From assembly GCA_964561785.1 (NCBI GenBank), contig CAZLRF010000026.1, forward strand, positions 1 through 64,000: 64,000 nucleotides of DNA, read 5' to 3'. The translations under genes were made by a program, and so were the position numbers. Each line of letters begins with the position of its first letter. Position 1 is the stretch's first letter. Origin of the DNA: DATBSL01 sp964561785 (GTDB lineage Bacteria > Acidobacteriota > Vicinamibacteria > Fen-336). A model generated the notes under the pieces. That model saw only the letters and a program-made list of their open reading frames with translations, was not told where the DNA came from and did no database searches. Shown piece after piece: positions 52,819-62,057 of the stretch.

Positions 52819-52863
52819 GACGGGTCAGGACGCGAGATGCAAGATTCAAGACCTGACCCCGTC
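52819..52863. repeat. REP-like inverted repeat that ends the Gfo/Idh gene
   Basis: GACGGGTCAGG at 52819-52829 pairs with CCTGACCCCGTC at 52852-52863 (one bulged base) around a 22-base loop. On the minus strand the element reads GGGGTCAGGTCTTGA and supplies the last codons (GVRS) and the stop of the Gfo/Idh gene. The sequence looks like the palindromic REP-type elements scattered in many genomes, and differs from the surrounding GC-rich DNA. Confidence 0.6.
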
Positions 52864-54195
52864 CGCGGGGTGGACCCAGGGGGCGCGGTAGGGACGGCGC
52901 AGGAGGGCGTTCGCCTCGTCGTCGCCGCGGACGCGGCCGGCCGCGGCGTCCCAGTCGAGGGTGCGGCCGAGCTGCATCGCGACGTTGGCGAGGATGCACG
53001 CCGAGGTCGAGACGTGGCCCTCCTCGATGTCGGCCCGCGGGCGCTGACGCGTGCGGCGGCACTCGAGGAAGTCGGCGAGGTGGGCGCGAAGGGCCGAGGC
53101 GGCGTGCTGCTCCAGGCCCTCCTCGGTGCGGTCCTCCGGGAAGCGGTCGAGCTCGTAGAGGGCTTCGCGGCCGCGCGCCGGCCCGCCGTCGTTCGGCACG
53201 AAGTCGTACCGCATCGTGCTCGCCCGGAGGACCGCCTTCTCGCCGTAGAAGGTCGCCCCCCAGGCGTAGCTCGGGTCGGGGGCGGGCCCCACCGTCCGGT
53301 GCTGCCACACGACCTGCAGGTCGCCGTAATCGAAGGTGGCCGTCTGCACGTCCGTGATGTCGACCGTCGCCTCGGGGTGGAGCCGCATGCCCGCGCTGCT
53401 GATCCGCTTCGGGGCGCCGAGGTCGAGCATCCACCGGGTCATGTCGAGCATGTGGACGCAGAGGTCGCCGAGCAGCCCGTTGCCGTAGGCCATGAAGCTG
53501 CGCCAGCCGACGGGATGGACGCCGGCGCGGAACGGCCGCATCGGGGCCGGGCCCGTCCACATCTCCCAGTCGAGGGTGGGGGGCGGCGGGAGCTCCCTCG
53601 GGTTGCGGTCCCACTCGGCCGGGAAGTGCGAGAACAGCTCGACGAGCGCCACCCGGCCGAGCCGGCCGGCCTTCACGATCTCGTCGCGCGCCTCGATCAG
53701 GTGGGGGGTGCTGCGCCGCTGCAGGTTGACCTGGACGACCCGGCCGAGCCGGCGCGCCTCCGAGAGCATCGCCTGCCCCTCGGCCACGTCCACGCCGATC
53801 GGCTTCTCGACGTACACGTCGGCCCCCGCCCGCATCGCCTCGATCGCGGGCAGGGCGTGCCAGTGGTCGGGCGTCGAGACGAGGACCACGTCGAGGTCCC
53901 TCTCGGCCAGCATCGTCCGGTAGTCCCCGTACGTGCGGGGTCGCTTCCGCGACGCCTGGCGCGCCGCCACGCGGTCCGCCGCGTCCGCGAGCATCGCGGA
54001 GTCGACGTCGCACAGCGACACGACCTCGACCGGCGCGACCTGCAGGAGGCGGAACAGCGCCGACTTGCCGTACCAGCCCGTGCCGACGAGCCCGACCCGG
54101 ACCCGCTCGTCGGCGAGGGCGGGAGCGAAGCGCCCCAGACCCGACACCGCGAGCGCCGCGCCGCCGCCCGTCTTCAGGAACGCCCTTCGCCGCAT
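52846..54195 (-). CDS. Tat-exported Gfo/Idh/MocA oxidoreductase
   Basis: A 449-residue protein with a twin-arginine signal (MRRRAFLKTGGGAALAVSGL). VRVGLVGTGWYGKSALFRLL is the cofactor loop; VLVSTPDHWHALPAIEAMRA and VYVEKPIGVDVAEGQAMLSE hold the DHWH and EKP motifs. MAYGNGLLGDLCVHMLDMTR carries the conserved GDLxxH of the C-terminal domain. It is the third such exported protein in this 9-kb stretch. Its final residues come from a REP-like element. It is 26 bases downstream of the esterase gene and likely co-transcribed. Confidence 0.88.
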   Translation of the reverse strand: MRRRAFLKTGGGAALAVSGLGRFAPALADERVRVGLVGTGWYGKSALFRLLQVAPVEVVSLCDVDSAMLADAADRVAARQASRKRPRTYGDYRTMLAERDLDVVLVSTPDHWHALPAIEAMRAGADVYVEKPIGVDVAEGQAMLSEARRLGRVVQVNLQRRSTPHLIEARDEIVKAGRLGRVALVELFSHFPAEWDRNPRELPPPPTLDWEMWTGPAPMRPFRAGVHPVGWRSFMAYGNGLLGDLCVHMLDMTRWMLDLGAPKRISSAGMRLHPEATVDITDVQTATFDYGDLQVVWQHRTVGPAPDPSYAWGATFYGEKAVLRASTMRYDFVPNDGGPARGREALYELDRFPEDRTEEGLEQHAASALRAHLADFLECRRTRQRPRADIEEGHVSTSACILANVAMQLGRTLDWDAAAGRVRGDDEANALLRRPYRAPWVHPADGVRS

Positions 54196-54221
54196 GTCGC
54201 CCCCTCGTGTCTCGCCCGCGA

Positions 54222-55181
54222 TCAGGCCTTCGGCGCGAGCATCCCGTGCATCGTCAGCCAGCTCACGAAGGCCTCGAACCAGCCGGTGCTGGTCGTCTCC
54301 TTGGGGTACATGCCGAAGCCGTGGCCGCCCTGCTCGTAGAGGTGGAACTCGACCGGCCTTCCCGCCGCGCGCCAGCTCTCGATCAGCCCGAACCCGCCGC
54401 GCGCGAAGAAGGGATCGTCGGCGGCGAGGGCGACGAACAGCGGCGGAGCGTCGGCCGGGACGGTCGCCGCAGCCAGCGGCCCGTAGATGTTGCCGATGAA
54501 CGCCGGCTTCGCGTCCTCCCCGACGAGCGCGGTCGCCATGGTGAGCATGGCGCCGGCCGAGAAGCCGACCATTCCGATGCGGTCCTTGTCGATCTTCCAC
54601 TCGGCGGCGCGGCGGCGAATGAGGGCGAAGGCGGCGCGCGCGTCCGCGATCTGCGGCGCGAGGCGGGCCATCATCTCCTGCGGGTCGGGACGAGGAGGCC
54701 GGGCCCCGGTCCCCGAGAACATCTCCTTCATCGAACGCTCGAACCCGGCCATGTCCGCGGGGGTCTGGTTCAGCCGGTACTTGAGGACGAACGCCGCGAC
54801 CCCGCGCTCGGCCAGCGCGCGGGCGACGTTCCACCCCTCGTTCTCCATCGACAGGGTCCGGAAGCCGCCCCCGGGGGCGACGACCACCGCGGCGCCGCTG
54901 GCCTTGGCCGGGTCGGGCAGGAACGGCGTGATCGTCGCCACCGTGACGTTGCGCGCGAACTTGCTGCCGTACTGGGAGTGCCACGATTCCGGGGCGGTCG
55001 CGCCGGGGAGAGGGCCGGTGCCGAGCTCGATCGCGGTCGGCTGATCGGGGATGGCGATCGGCGTCATCGTGTGGTCCAGCTGCGCGAACGCGGGCGCTGC
55101 CCACGCGAAGACGGCCACCAGAGCGGCCGCCGGAAACGTGCTGCGCCGTGTCGAAGGGAACGTCGAGGGTCTGGTCGTCAT
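54222..55181 (-). CDS. Exported alpha/beta hydrolase (carbohydrate-esterase-like)
   Basis: A 319-residue protein with a signal peptide ending APAFAQ. GAAVVVAPGGGFRTLSMENE is the HGGG-like oxyanion region (PGGGF), GMVGFSAGAMLTMATALVGE the nucleophile elbow GFSAG, APPLFVALAADDPFFAR the acid, and YEQGGHGFGMYPKE the catalytic His. This pattern is that of BD-FAE/acetyl-xylan-esterase-like enzymes that deacylate plant polysaccharides. TATCAT on this strand (55188-55193) lies 6 bases before the ATG, with no ribosome site. Confidence 0.84.
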   Translation of the reverse strand: MTTRPSTFPSTRRSTFPAAALVAVFAWAAPAFAQLDHTMTPIAIPDQPTAIELGTGPLPGATAPESWHSQYGSKFARNVTVATITPFLPDPAKASGAAVVVAPGGGFRTLSMENEGWNVARALAERGVAAFVLKYRLNQTPADMAGFERSMKEMFSGTGARPPRPDPQEMMARLAPQIADARAAFALIRRRAAEWKIDKDRIGMVGFSAGAMLTMATALVGEDAKPAFIGNIYGPLAAATVPADAPPLFVALAADDPFFARGGFGLIESWRAAGRPVEFHLYEQGGHGFGMYPKETTSTGWFEAFVSWLTMHGMLAPKA

Positions 55182-55187
55182 GCGAGG

Positions 55188-55223
55188 ATGATACTCGCTC
55201 GAGCCGCGGTCGCGATGTAGGAT
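55188..55223. promoter_or_regulatory. Divergent -10 boxes for two leaderless genes
   Basis: Minus strand TATCAT (55193-55188) is 6 bases from the esterase ATG; plus strand TAGGAT (55218-55223) is 7 bases from the sialidase ATG. The whole intergenic region is 49 bp, and neither gene has a Shine-Dalgarno sequence. Confidence 0.5.
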
Positions 55224-55230
55224 CCCCGCC

Positions 55231-57549
55231 ATGGTCGCCCCGGTCCGCCTCGCCCTCGCCGCCGCCCTCGCCGCCGCCCTCGCCCCGTCTCCCGCCACCA
55301 CAGCCGGGCCGCGCGTCGTCCAATGGAAGCACCTCTCGACGGCGACCGGCGACCTCGCCGTGCCGAACGCGGGCGACCAGCAGACCTCCCTGGCCGTGGC
55401 CGACTTCGACGGCGACGGCACGAACGACTTCGCGGTCACCGAGCGCACGAAGGCCCCCTCCGTGGTGCTCTACCGCAGGACGAGGACGGGCTGGGACCGA
55501 ATGGTCGTCGACGACCGCCCGCGGCACATCGAGGCGGGGTCGGAGGCGTTCGACATCGACGGCGACGGCGACCCGGACCTGCTCGTGGGCGGCGACGGGG
55601 CGAGCAACGAGGTCTGGTGGTACGAGAACCCCTCTCCGCGGATCGAGGCCACCGTCCCCTGGACGCGCCGCGTCGTGAAGGACTGGGGGGCGACCAAGCA
55701 CCACGACCAGGCCTTCGGGGACTTCGACGGGGACGGCGCGGCCGAGCTCGCCTTCTGGAACCAGGGCGGCCGCGCCCTCTACGTGTGCGAGGTCCCCGCG
55801 AAGCCCCGAGCGGCCGAGCGCTGGGCGTGCGCCGCGGTCTACACGTGGAGCGACGACTCGGAGATGCTCCAGCGGCAGACGAAGCCCTACCCCGCCTTCA
55901 AGGCGGTGAACGAGCACGAGGGCCTCGCGGCGGCGGACATCGACGGCGACGGCGTCGTCGACATCGTGGGCGGGGGCCGCTGGTTCAAGCACCGCGGGGG
56001 CACGACCTACGACGCGAACGTGATCGACGCCTCGTACCAGTTCACGCGCGCGGTGGCCGGGCAGCTCGTCGAGGGGGGGCGCCCCGAGGTCGTCCTGACC
56101 GTCGGCGACGGCTGGGGCCCCCTCGTGCTCTACGAGTGGCGGAAGGGGGTCTGGGTGCCTCGGGTGGTCCTGCCCGAGGTCGACTGTACCCACTCGGTCG
56201 CCCTCGTGGACTTCGACCGCGACGGCCACCTCGACATCTGGGTGGCCGAGATGCGCCTCGACGGGGGCAACCCCGACGCGAGGAGCCAGATCCTGTTCGG
56301 CGACGGCAGGGGCGGCTTCGAGCCGGTGGTCATCTCCGAGGGCTTCGAGCTGCACGAGTCGGAGATGGCCGACCTCGACGGGGACGGCGACCTCGACGTG
56401 GTCGGCAAGCCCTACGGCTGGAGCGCCCCGCGCCTCGACGTCTGGATCAACGAGGGAGAGCCGCTCGAGCACCTGTTCCGCAGCGGCGACGAGGGCTACC
56501 GTTGCTTCCGGATCCCGGCCATCGTCACCACGAACGCAGGCGCCCTGCTGGCGTTCGCCGAGGGCCGCCGCGACGGCTGCGGCGACACGGGCGACATCGA
56601 CCTCGTGCTGAAGCGATCGGAGGACGGCGGGCGGTCGTGGGGGCCCCTCGCCGTGGTCTGGAGCGACGGGACCAACACCTGCGGCAATCCCGCGCCCGTC
56701 GTCGACCGCCGGACGGGCAGGGTCTTCCTGCTGTCGACGTGGAACCTCGGGGTGGACCACGAGGGGCAGATCATCGACGGCACGAGCCGGGACACGCGCC
56801 GGGTCTTCGTCCTGTCGTCGGAGGACGACGGGAGGACCTGGTCGGAGGCGCGCGAGATCACACCGGACGTCAAGAAGCCCGACTGGACCTGGTACGCCAC
56901 CGGACCGGTCAACGGCATCCAGCTCCGCGCCCCGGCGCACCGGGGCCGCCTGGTCGTCCCCTGCGACCACGTCGAGGCGGGGACGAAGAGGGCCTTCTCG
57001 CACACCATCCACTCGGACGACGGAGGCGAGACGTGGATGCTGGGCGGCTCGACGCCGGCCGACGGGGTGAACGAGTCGACCGTGGCCGAGCTGCCGGACG
57101 GCACGCTGGTGCTCAACATGCGCAACCACGGGGCCCTGCGCGTGCGGCAGGTGTCGCTGAGCCGCGACGGGGGCGCCACGTGGTCCGCGCCGACCGGCGA
57201 CGACGTGCTCGTCGAGCCGGTGTGCCAGGCAAGCCTGCTGTGGTCCGAGCACGCGAGCCGCGGGCCGGTCCTCGCGTTCTCGAATCCCGCGAGCCGGACG
57301 TCGCGCCGCCGCATGACCGTCCGGCTGTCGCACGACGGAGGGCGGTCGTGGGGACGCCAAGCCCTCGTGCACGCCGGTCCCTCCGCCTACTCGAACCTCG
57401 TCACGCTGCCGAACGGAAACCTCGCGATCCTGTTCGAGGGCGGAGCATCGAGCCCGTACGAGGGCATCGTCTTCAGGGAGCTGCCGATCGACAGGTTCGA
57501 GCCCGTGACGTCCCGCCCGAGCTCGCGTCCCGGGGACGGGTCCCGATAG
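55231..57549 (+). CDS. Two-propeller exo-sialidase (FG-GAP plus GH33)
   Basis: A 772-residue exported protein (signal about 1-25). Residues 45-410 are FG-GAP/VCBS repeats with calcium loops such as DFDGDGTNDF, DIDGDGDPDL, DFDGDGAAEL, DIDGDGVVDI and DLDGDGDLDV. The GH33 sialidase domain (about 415-750) begins YRCFRIPAIVTT with the FRIP arginine and has five Asp-boxes: SEDGGRSWGP, SEDDGRTWSE, SDDGGETWML, SRDGGATWSA and SHDGGRSWGR. FAEGRRDGCGDTGDIDLVLK holds acid/base-region residues. It removes terminal sialic acids; the N-terminal propeller probably binds substrate. Confidence 0.88.
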   Translation: MVAPVRLALAAALAAALAPSPATTAGPRVVQWKHLSTATGDLAVPNAGDQQTSLAVADFDGDGTNDFAVTERTKAPSVVLYRRTRTGWDRMVVDDRPRHIEAGSEAFDIDGDGDPDLLVGGDGASNEVWWYENPSPRIEATVPWTRRVVKDWGATKHHDQAFGDFDGDGAAELAFWNQGGRALYVCEVPAKPRAAERWACAAVYTWSDDSEMLQRQTKPYPAFKAVNEHEGLAAADIDGDGVVDIVGGGRWFKHRGGTTYDANVIDASYQFTRAVAGQLVEGGRPEVVLTVGDGWGPLVLYEWRKGVWVPRVVLPEVDCTHSVALVDFDRDGHLDIWVAEMRLDGGNPDARSQILFGDGRGGFEPVVISEGFELHESEMADLDGDGDLDVVGKPYGWSAPRLDVWINEGEPLEHLFRSGDEGYRCFRIPAIVTTNAGALLAFAEGRRDGCGDTGDIDLVLKRSEDGGRSWGPLAVVWSDGTNTCGNPAPVVDRRTGRVFLLSTWNLGVDHEGQIIDGTSRDTRRVFVLSSEDDGRTWSEAREITPDVKKPDWTWYATGPVNGIQLRAPAHRGRLVVPCDHVEAGTKRAFSHTIHSDDGGETWMLGGSTPADGVNESTVAELPDGTLVLNMRNHGALRVRQVSLSRDGGATWSAPTGDDVLVEPVCQASLLWSEHASRGPVLAFSNPASRTSRRRMTVRLSHDGGRSWGRQALVHAGPSAYSNLVTLPNGNLAILFEGGASSPYEGIVFRELPIDRFEPVTSRPSSRPGDGSR

Positions 57550-57583
57550 GAAGCTGCGGTAGTCTCCTCCCCGGGAGGTGGGG

Positions 57584-59071
57584 ATGGTGAGGGTCCGGCT
57601 CGAGCCGCGGGGCCTCGCGCTCGAGCTGCCGCGCGGGGCGGCGCTCGCGGACCCCCTCGCCGCGCTCGGGGTGGAGCTCCCGTGCGGGGGGCGGGGCGAG
57701 TGCGGGGGCTGCCGGGTCCGCGTGCTCGCGGGCGAGCTCGCGGCCACGCGGGAGGACCGGGCGGTCCTCGGCGAGGAGCGCGTGGCCGCCGGGTGGCGTC
57801 TCGCCTGCCTCGCCCGGGCCGAGGGCGACGCGACGCTCGAGGTCGAGGAGTGGCGCCACCCGATCCTGGGGGACGAGACCCCGTTCGAGTTCACGCCGCG
57901 CGACGGCGTGGGGGTGGCGGTGGACCTCGGGACCACGACGCTCGTGGCCCAGCTCGTGGACCTCGGCCGCGGGGCCGTCCTCGGCGTCGAGACCGCGCTC
58001 AACCCCCAGGCCCGCTTCGGGTCGGACCTCATGACCCGCGTGGAGGCCGCCCTCGCCGGCGAGCCGCTCGCGTCCGTGATCCGCGAGGAGATCGGGGGGC
58101 TCGTCGCGTCGCTCCTCGACGGGAACGCCGTCGCCCCCGGCCGGCTCGCCCGCGTGGTGCTCGTGGGCAACACGGCGATGCACCACCTCTTCGGCGGTCT
58201 CGACGTCGCGCCGCTCGCCGCCTTCCCCTTCGAGACGCCGAGCTCCGGCCCCCTCTCGTGGCGGGCGGAGGCGCTCGGGTGGAGCTGCGCCGCGGGGGCC
58301 GAGGTCGTCTTCCTCCCCTGCCTCGGCGGGTTCGTCGGGAGCGACGTGCTCGCCGGGATCCGCGCCACCGGCCTCGACCGCACCGACCAGCCCTCGGCCC
58401 TCTGCGACCTCGGGACGAACGGCGAGATCGTCGTCGGCACCCGGGGCCGCCTCTACTGCGCCTCGGCCGCCGCCGGCCCGGCCTTCGAGGGCGCGCGAAT
58501 CTCCTGCGGCATGCGGGCGGCCGCGGGCGCGGTCACCGCCGTCGGCGTGACGGACGGCCGCCTCGTCCCGCACGTGCTCGGCGGCGGACCGCCACGCGGG
58601 ATCTGCGGGAGCGGCCTCGTCGACGCCGTGGCGCGGGGGCTCGAGATCGGCCGGATCGAGCCGAGCGGCCGCCTCTGCGGTGGAGCCACCACGCTCGATC
58701 TCGGCGACGGCCTCGCCCTCACCCGGAGGGACGTGCGCGAGCTGCAGCTCGCCAAGGGCGCCCTCGCGGTGGGGCTGCGCCTGCTCTGTCTGCGCGCGGG
58801 GACGACGAGCGCGCGCCTCGCGCGCCTGCGGCTCGCCGGCGCGTTCGGGAACTACGTGAGCCGGGAAAGCGCGCGGCGGATCGGCCTGTTCGACACTCCG
58901 CCCGAGCGCGTCAGCTCGGCCGGCAACACGGCCCTCCTCGGCGCGAAGCTCGCCCTCTTCGACGACGACCTCGAGTCGCGTGAGCTGCGCTCGCGGGTCG
59001 TCCACGTGCCCCTCGCCTCCGAGCCCGGCTTCGCGGACGCCTTCGCGGAGGCCATGGCGTTCCCCGCCTGA
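57584..59071 (+). CDS. RACo-like corrinoid activator (2Fe-2S plus ASKHA ATPase)
   Basis: A 495-residue protein. The N-terminal ferredoxin domain has C34GGRGEC40GGC43 and a fourth Cys in GWRLACLARAEG, binding a 2Fe-2S cluster. The rest (about 105-495) is a DUF4445 ASKHA domain: VGVAVDLGTTTLVAQLVDL (phosphate loop), RVVLVGNTAMHHLFGGLD, CDLGTNGEIVVG and GICGSGLVDAVARGLEIG. Such proteins use ATP to reduce inactive Co(II) corrinoid proteins to Co(I) for methyl transfer. It is shorter than the roughly 600-residue archetypes. No corrinoid or methyltransferase gene is in the window. GGGAGG lies 5 bases before the ATG. Confidence 0.85.
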   Translation: MVRVRLEPRGLALELPRGAALADPLAALGVELPCGGRGECGGCRVRVLAGELAATREDRAVLGEERVAAGWRLACLARAEGDATLEVEEWRHPILGDETPFEFTPRDGVGVAVDLGTTTLVAQLVDLGRGAVLGVETALNPQARFGSDLMTRVEAALAGEPLASVIREEIGGLVASLLDGNAVAPGRLARVVLVGNTAMHHLFGGLDVAPLAAFPFETPSSGPLSWRAEALGWSCAAGAEVVFLPCLGGFVGSDVLAGIRATGLDRTDQPSALCDLGTNGEIVVGTRGRLYCASAAAGPAFEGARISCGMRAAAGAVTAVGVTDGRLVPHVLGGGPPRGICGSGLVDAVARGLEIGRIEPSGRLCGGATTLDLGDGLALTRRDVRELQLAKGALAVGLRLLCLRAGTTSARLARLRLAGAFGNYVSRESARRIGLFDTPPERVSSAGNTALLGAKLALFDDDLESRELRSRVVHVPLASEPGFADAFAEAMAFPA

Positions 59072-59169
59072 GCGACAGCGCTCGGCCCTCGACGGGCCGC
59101 CCTCCCTTCTCCCCGGCGAGGGCGCGCCGGAGGGGTCGGCGGCGCCGAGCGGCGGTATGATCCGGGGCC

Positions 59170-60423
59170 ATGACGCGCGCCTTCCTTCTCTCGCTCTTCA
59201 CCCTCTCCTCGTCCCTCCCCGCCCTCGCCGCCGAGCCGCCCGCGCCGTTCGCGCTGCGCGACGGCGACCGCGTCGTCTTCTACGGCGACAGCATCACGCA
59301 GGAGGGCGGCTACGCCCGCCTCGTCGAGGAGTACGTGAGGACCCGCTTCCCCGCGTGGGACGTGCGCTTCCACAACGCGGGAGTCGGCGGCGACACCGTG
59401 AGGGGCGGCTGGGCGGGCGACGCGGCGACGAGGCTCGAGCGCGACGTGATCGCCTGGAAGCCCACGGTCGTCACGATCATGCTCGGGATGAACGACGGCG
59501 GCTACAAGCCGTTCGACCCGATGACGCTCGCGCAATTCGGCGAGGGCTACCGGGCGATCGTCGCGAAGCTGAAGGCGACCCGGCCCGGCGTGCGGCAGAC
59601 GCTGATCCTCTCGTCCCCCTTCGACGACGTCTCGCGCCCGCCGCTGTTCGCGCCCGGCTACGACGACGTGCTACGCCGCCTCGGCTGCTACGCGACGGCG
59701 CTCGGGGCGCAGGAGGGTGCGACGGTGGTCGACTTCCGCAACCCGCTCAACGCCGGGATCGCCGCCGTCGCGAGGGACAACCCCGAGCTCGCCCGGCTCG
59801 TCATCCCCGACCGGGTCCACCCCGGGACGGCGGGGAAACTCGTCATGGGCGCGACCCTGCTGCGGGCCTGGAACGCGCCGCCTCTGGTCACGCACGTCGA
59901 GATCGACGCGGCGTCGAAGACCGTGAGCGCGGCCGAGAACACCGAGGTGGGTGGCCTCGCCGTCGTGGACGGCGGCCTCGCCTGGACGCAGGCGGACCGC
60001 TCGCTCCCCCTCCCGCTGAGCTTCGACGACGCGGACACCGAGCTCGCGCAGAGGGCGGGCGCCGACCTCGAGGGCCTCGCCCGCCAGCCGCTCGCGGTTC
60101 GAGGCCTCGCCGCCGGGCGGTACGAGCTCCGGATCGACGGCCAGGTGGTCGGCCGGTTCACCGAGGCGGAGCTCGCAGCCGGCGTGAACCTCGCGCGCTT
60201 CGACACGCCGATGCGGCGACAGGCCTTCCGGGTGAGGTGGTCGGTCGGCGACAGCCATGAGCGGCAGCGGGTCCGGCGGCAGCTCATGGCTGGGGCCCCG
60301 AACGACCCGGCCGCGAGCGCCACGGCCGAGTCCCTGGCCGCGGTCGACGAGGCCGCCCAGGCGCAGCGCTCGAAGGACGCGGCCCCGCAGCCACGTCGGT
60401 ACGAGCTCGTCGTGGTCCCCTGA
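59170..60423 (+). CDS. Exported SGNH/GDSL hydrolase
   Basis: A 417-residue protein. The signal ends LPALAAEP. RVVFYGDS41ITQEGGYARL is block I with the nucleophile Ser, NAGVGGDTVRGGW block II with Gly, IMLGMNDGGY block III with Asn, and LVIPDRVHPGTAGKLVMG block V with Asp and His. Residues 235-417 form an extra beta-rich domain common in glycan-acting SGNH enzymes. It probably removes acetyl or other acyl groups from carbohydrates. TATGAT at 59156-59161 lies 8 bases before the ATG with no ribosome site. Confidence 0.87.
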   Translation: MTRAFLLSLFTLSSSLPALAAEPPAPFALRDGDRVVFYGDSITQEGGYARLVEEYVRTRFPAWDVRFHNAGVGGDTVRGGWAGDAATRLERDVIAWKPTVVTIMLGMNDGGYKPFDPMTLAQFGEGYRAIVAKLKATRPGVRQTLILSSPFDDVSRPPLFAPGYDDVLRRLGCYATALGAQEGATVVDFRNPLNAGIAAVARDNPELARLVIPDRVHPGTAGKLVMGATLLRAWNAPPLVTHVEIDAASKTVSAAENTEVGGLAVVDGGLAWTQADRSLPLPLSFDDADTELAQRAGADLEGLARQPLAVRGLAAGRYELRIDGQVVGRFTEAELAAGVNLARFDTPMRRQAFRVRWSVGDSHERQRVRRQLMAGAPNDPAASATAESLAAVDEAAQAQRSKDAAPQPRRYELVVVP

Positions 60424-60445
60424 GACGCAGGCGAGGCGCCTGCGC

Positions 60446-61942
60446 TCAGCGCGGCGCGCTCGCTCCGCGCAGCCGGGCCTTCTCGACCTTCCCCATCGCG
60501 TTTCGGGGGAGCGCCTCGAGCCGGGTGAACGCGCGGGGCACCTTGAAGGACGCCAGCGCCCGGCGACACGCCGCGTCGAGCTCCCCCGGGTCGGCGTCGC
60601 CCGCGAAGAAGGCGACCGGCACCTCGCCGCGCACGGGGTCGGGCGCTCCCACCACGGCCGCCTCGCGCACCCCGGGCTGCTCCAGGATCACGTCCTCGAC
60701 CTCGCGGGGGTACACGTTGAAGCCCCCGTTGAGAATGAGCTCGCTCGCCCGGCCGCGCAGCGTCACGTAGCCGTCGGGAGAGCGCTCGCCGACGTCGCCG
60801 GTGCGGAACCAACCGTCGGCGAAGGCGTCCGCGGTGGCGTCGGACCGGCGCCAGTAGCCGGCGAAGACGGCCGGGCCGCGCACGAGGATCTCGCCCGGCG
60901 CGCCGTCGGGCACGTCGCGCCCCTCCGCGTCGACGATCCGCAGGTCGACCCCGGGCAGCGGCCGCCCCACCGTCCCCGGCCGCCGCTCGCCGTCGTACGG
61001 GTTCGAGACGCTCATCAGCGTCTCGGTCATCCCGTAGCGCTCGAGGATCGCGTGGCCGAACTTCGAGAGGAACGCCTCGAAGACGGGCGCGGGCAGGGGC
61101 GCCGACCCGGAGACGAAGAGGCGCATCCCGGCGCCGATGCGCCGGGCCGCCTCGTCCGGCAGCTCGAGCAGGCGCACGTAGACCGTTGGCACCCCGAAGA
61201 AGAGCGTCGGCCGGAACTCCTCGAAGAGCGCCCCGGCCGTCTCGTGCTCGAAGCGCGGGACGAGGCGCATCCGGCAGCCGCTCGCGAGCCACGAGCAGAC
61301 GCCGTTGCCGAGGCCGTGGACGTGGAAGAGCGGCAGCACCGCGAGGTAGCGATCCGCGGCCGTGATGCGCCAGGCCTCGACGAGCGTGCGCGCGTTCGCG
61401 GCGAGGTTGCCGTGGGTCAGCACCGCCCCCTTGGCCCGGCCTGTCGTCCCCGAGGTGTAGACGATCGCGGCCGGCGTGTCGTCCCGCGGCTCCCCGGCCT
61501 CGCCGGCCCCCGGGGCCTCGCCCGGCGGCGCCGCGGCGATCGCTTCGAGCTCCTCCACGTCCCACGCGGGCGTGCCGGACGGGACGAAGGAGGCCCGTTC
61601 CCGCGTCGTGACGACCGCCCGCGGCTCCGCGTCCGAGACGACGTGAGCGACCTCGCGCTCGCGGTAGAGGGCGTTCACGGGCACGAGGATCGCCCCGAGC
61701 TTCAGGCCGGCCAGAAAGAGGTCGAGGAACGGGAGGCCGTTCTCGAGCAGCACGGCGAGGCGGTCGCCGGGGCGGACGCCGCGCCGGTGAAGGACGCCGG
61801 CCATCCGCGAGGAGCGCGCGTCGATCTGCCCGAACGTGAGCGACACGACATCGCCGCCCGCGGGGCCGACCTCGACGGCCGGCTCGTGCGCCCGGCCCAC
61901 GAGGGCCGGCGCGAAGAGGTCGAGGAGCGGGCCACGGCTCAC
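60446..61942 (-). CDS. Acyl-CoA synthetase (AMP-binding; malonyl-CoA-synthetase-like)
   Basis: A 498-residue cytoplasmic enzyme. AAIVYTSGTTGRAKGAVLTH is the ATP/AMP P-loop (YTSGTTGxxKG), ERYGMTETLMSVSNPYDGER the A5 motif, DGWFRTGDVGERSPDGYVTL the adenylate Asp, and LRGRASELILNGGFNVYPRE the hinge, with the acyl-adenylating Lys in NAMGKVEKARLR. GMTETLMSVSNPYDGERRPG is typical of MatB/ACSF3 malonyl- or methylmalonyl-CoA synthetases. GTG 61942 is the start. It converges with the SGNH gene. Confidence 0.83.
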   Translation of the reverse strand: MSRGPLLDLFAPALVGRAHEPAVEVGPAGGDVVSLTFGQIDARSSRMAGVLHRRGVRPGDRLAVLLENGLPFLDLFLAGLKLGAILVPVNALYREREVAHVVSDAEPRAVVTTRERASFVPSGTPAWDVEELEAIAAAPPGEAPGAGEAGEPRDDTPAAIVYTSGTTGRAKGAVLTHGNLAANARTLVEAWRITAADRYLAVLPLFHVHGLGNGVCSWLASGCRMRLVPRFEHETAGALFEEFRPTLFFGVPTVYVRLLELPDEAARRIGAGMRLFVSGSAPLPAPVFEAFLSKFGHAILERYGMTETLMSVSNPYDGERRPGTVGRPLPGVDLRIVDAEGRDVPDGAPGEILVRGPAVFAGYWRRSDATADAFADGWFRTGDVGERSPDGYVTLRGRASELILNGGFNVYPREVEDVILEQPGVREAAVVGAPDPVRGEVPVAFFAGDADPGELDAACRRALASFKVPRAFTRLEALPRNAMGKVEKARLRGASAPR

Positions 61943-62057
61943 GAAGACGAGCGTAGCCGGTTGGAGCGAGAGCAGGAAGCATTGGCGAGCCTCGCCGGCG
62001 GATCCCCACGGCAAGTGAACGGCCGGTTCATCCCGCGCGGCGGGCGCGGGCGCGGCC

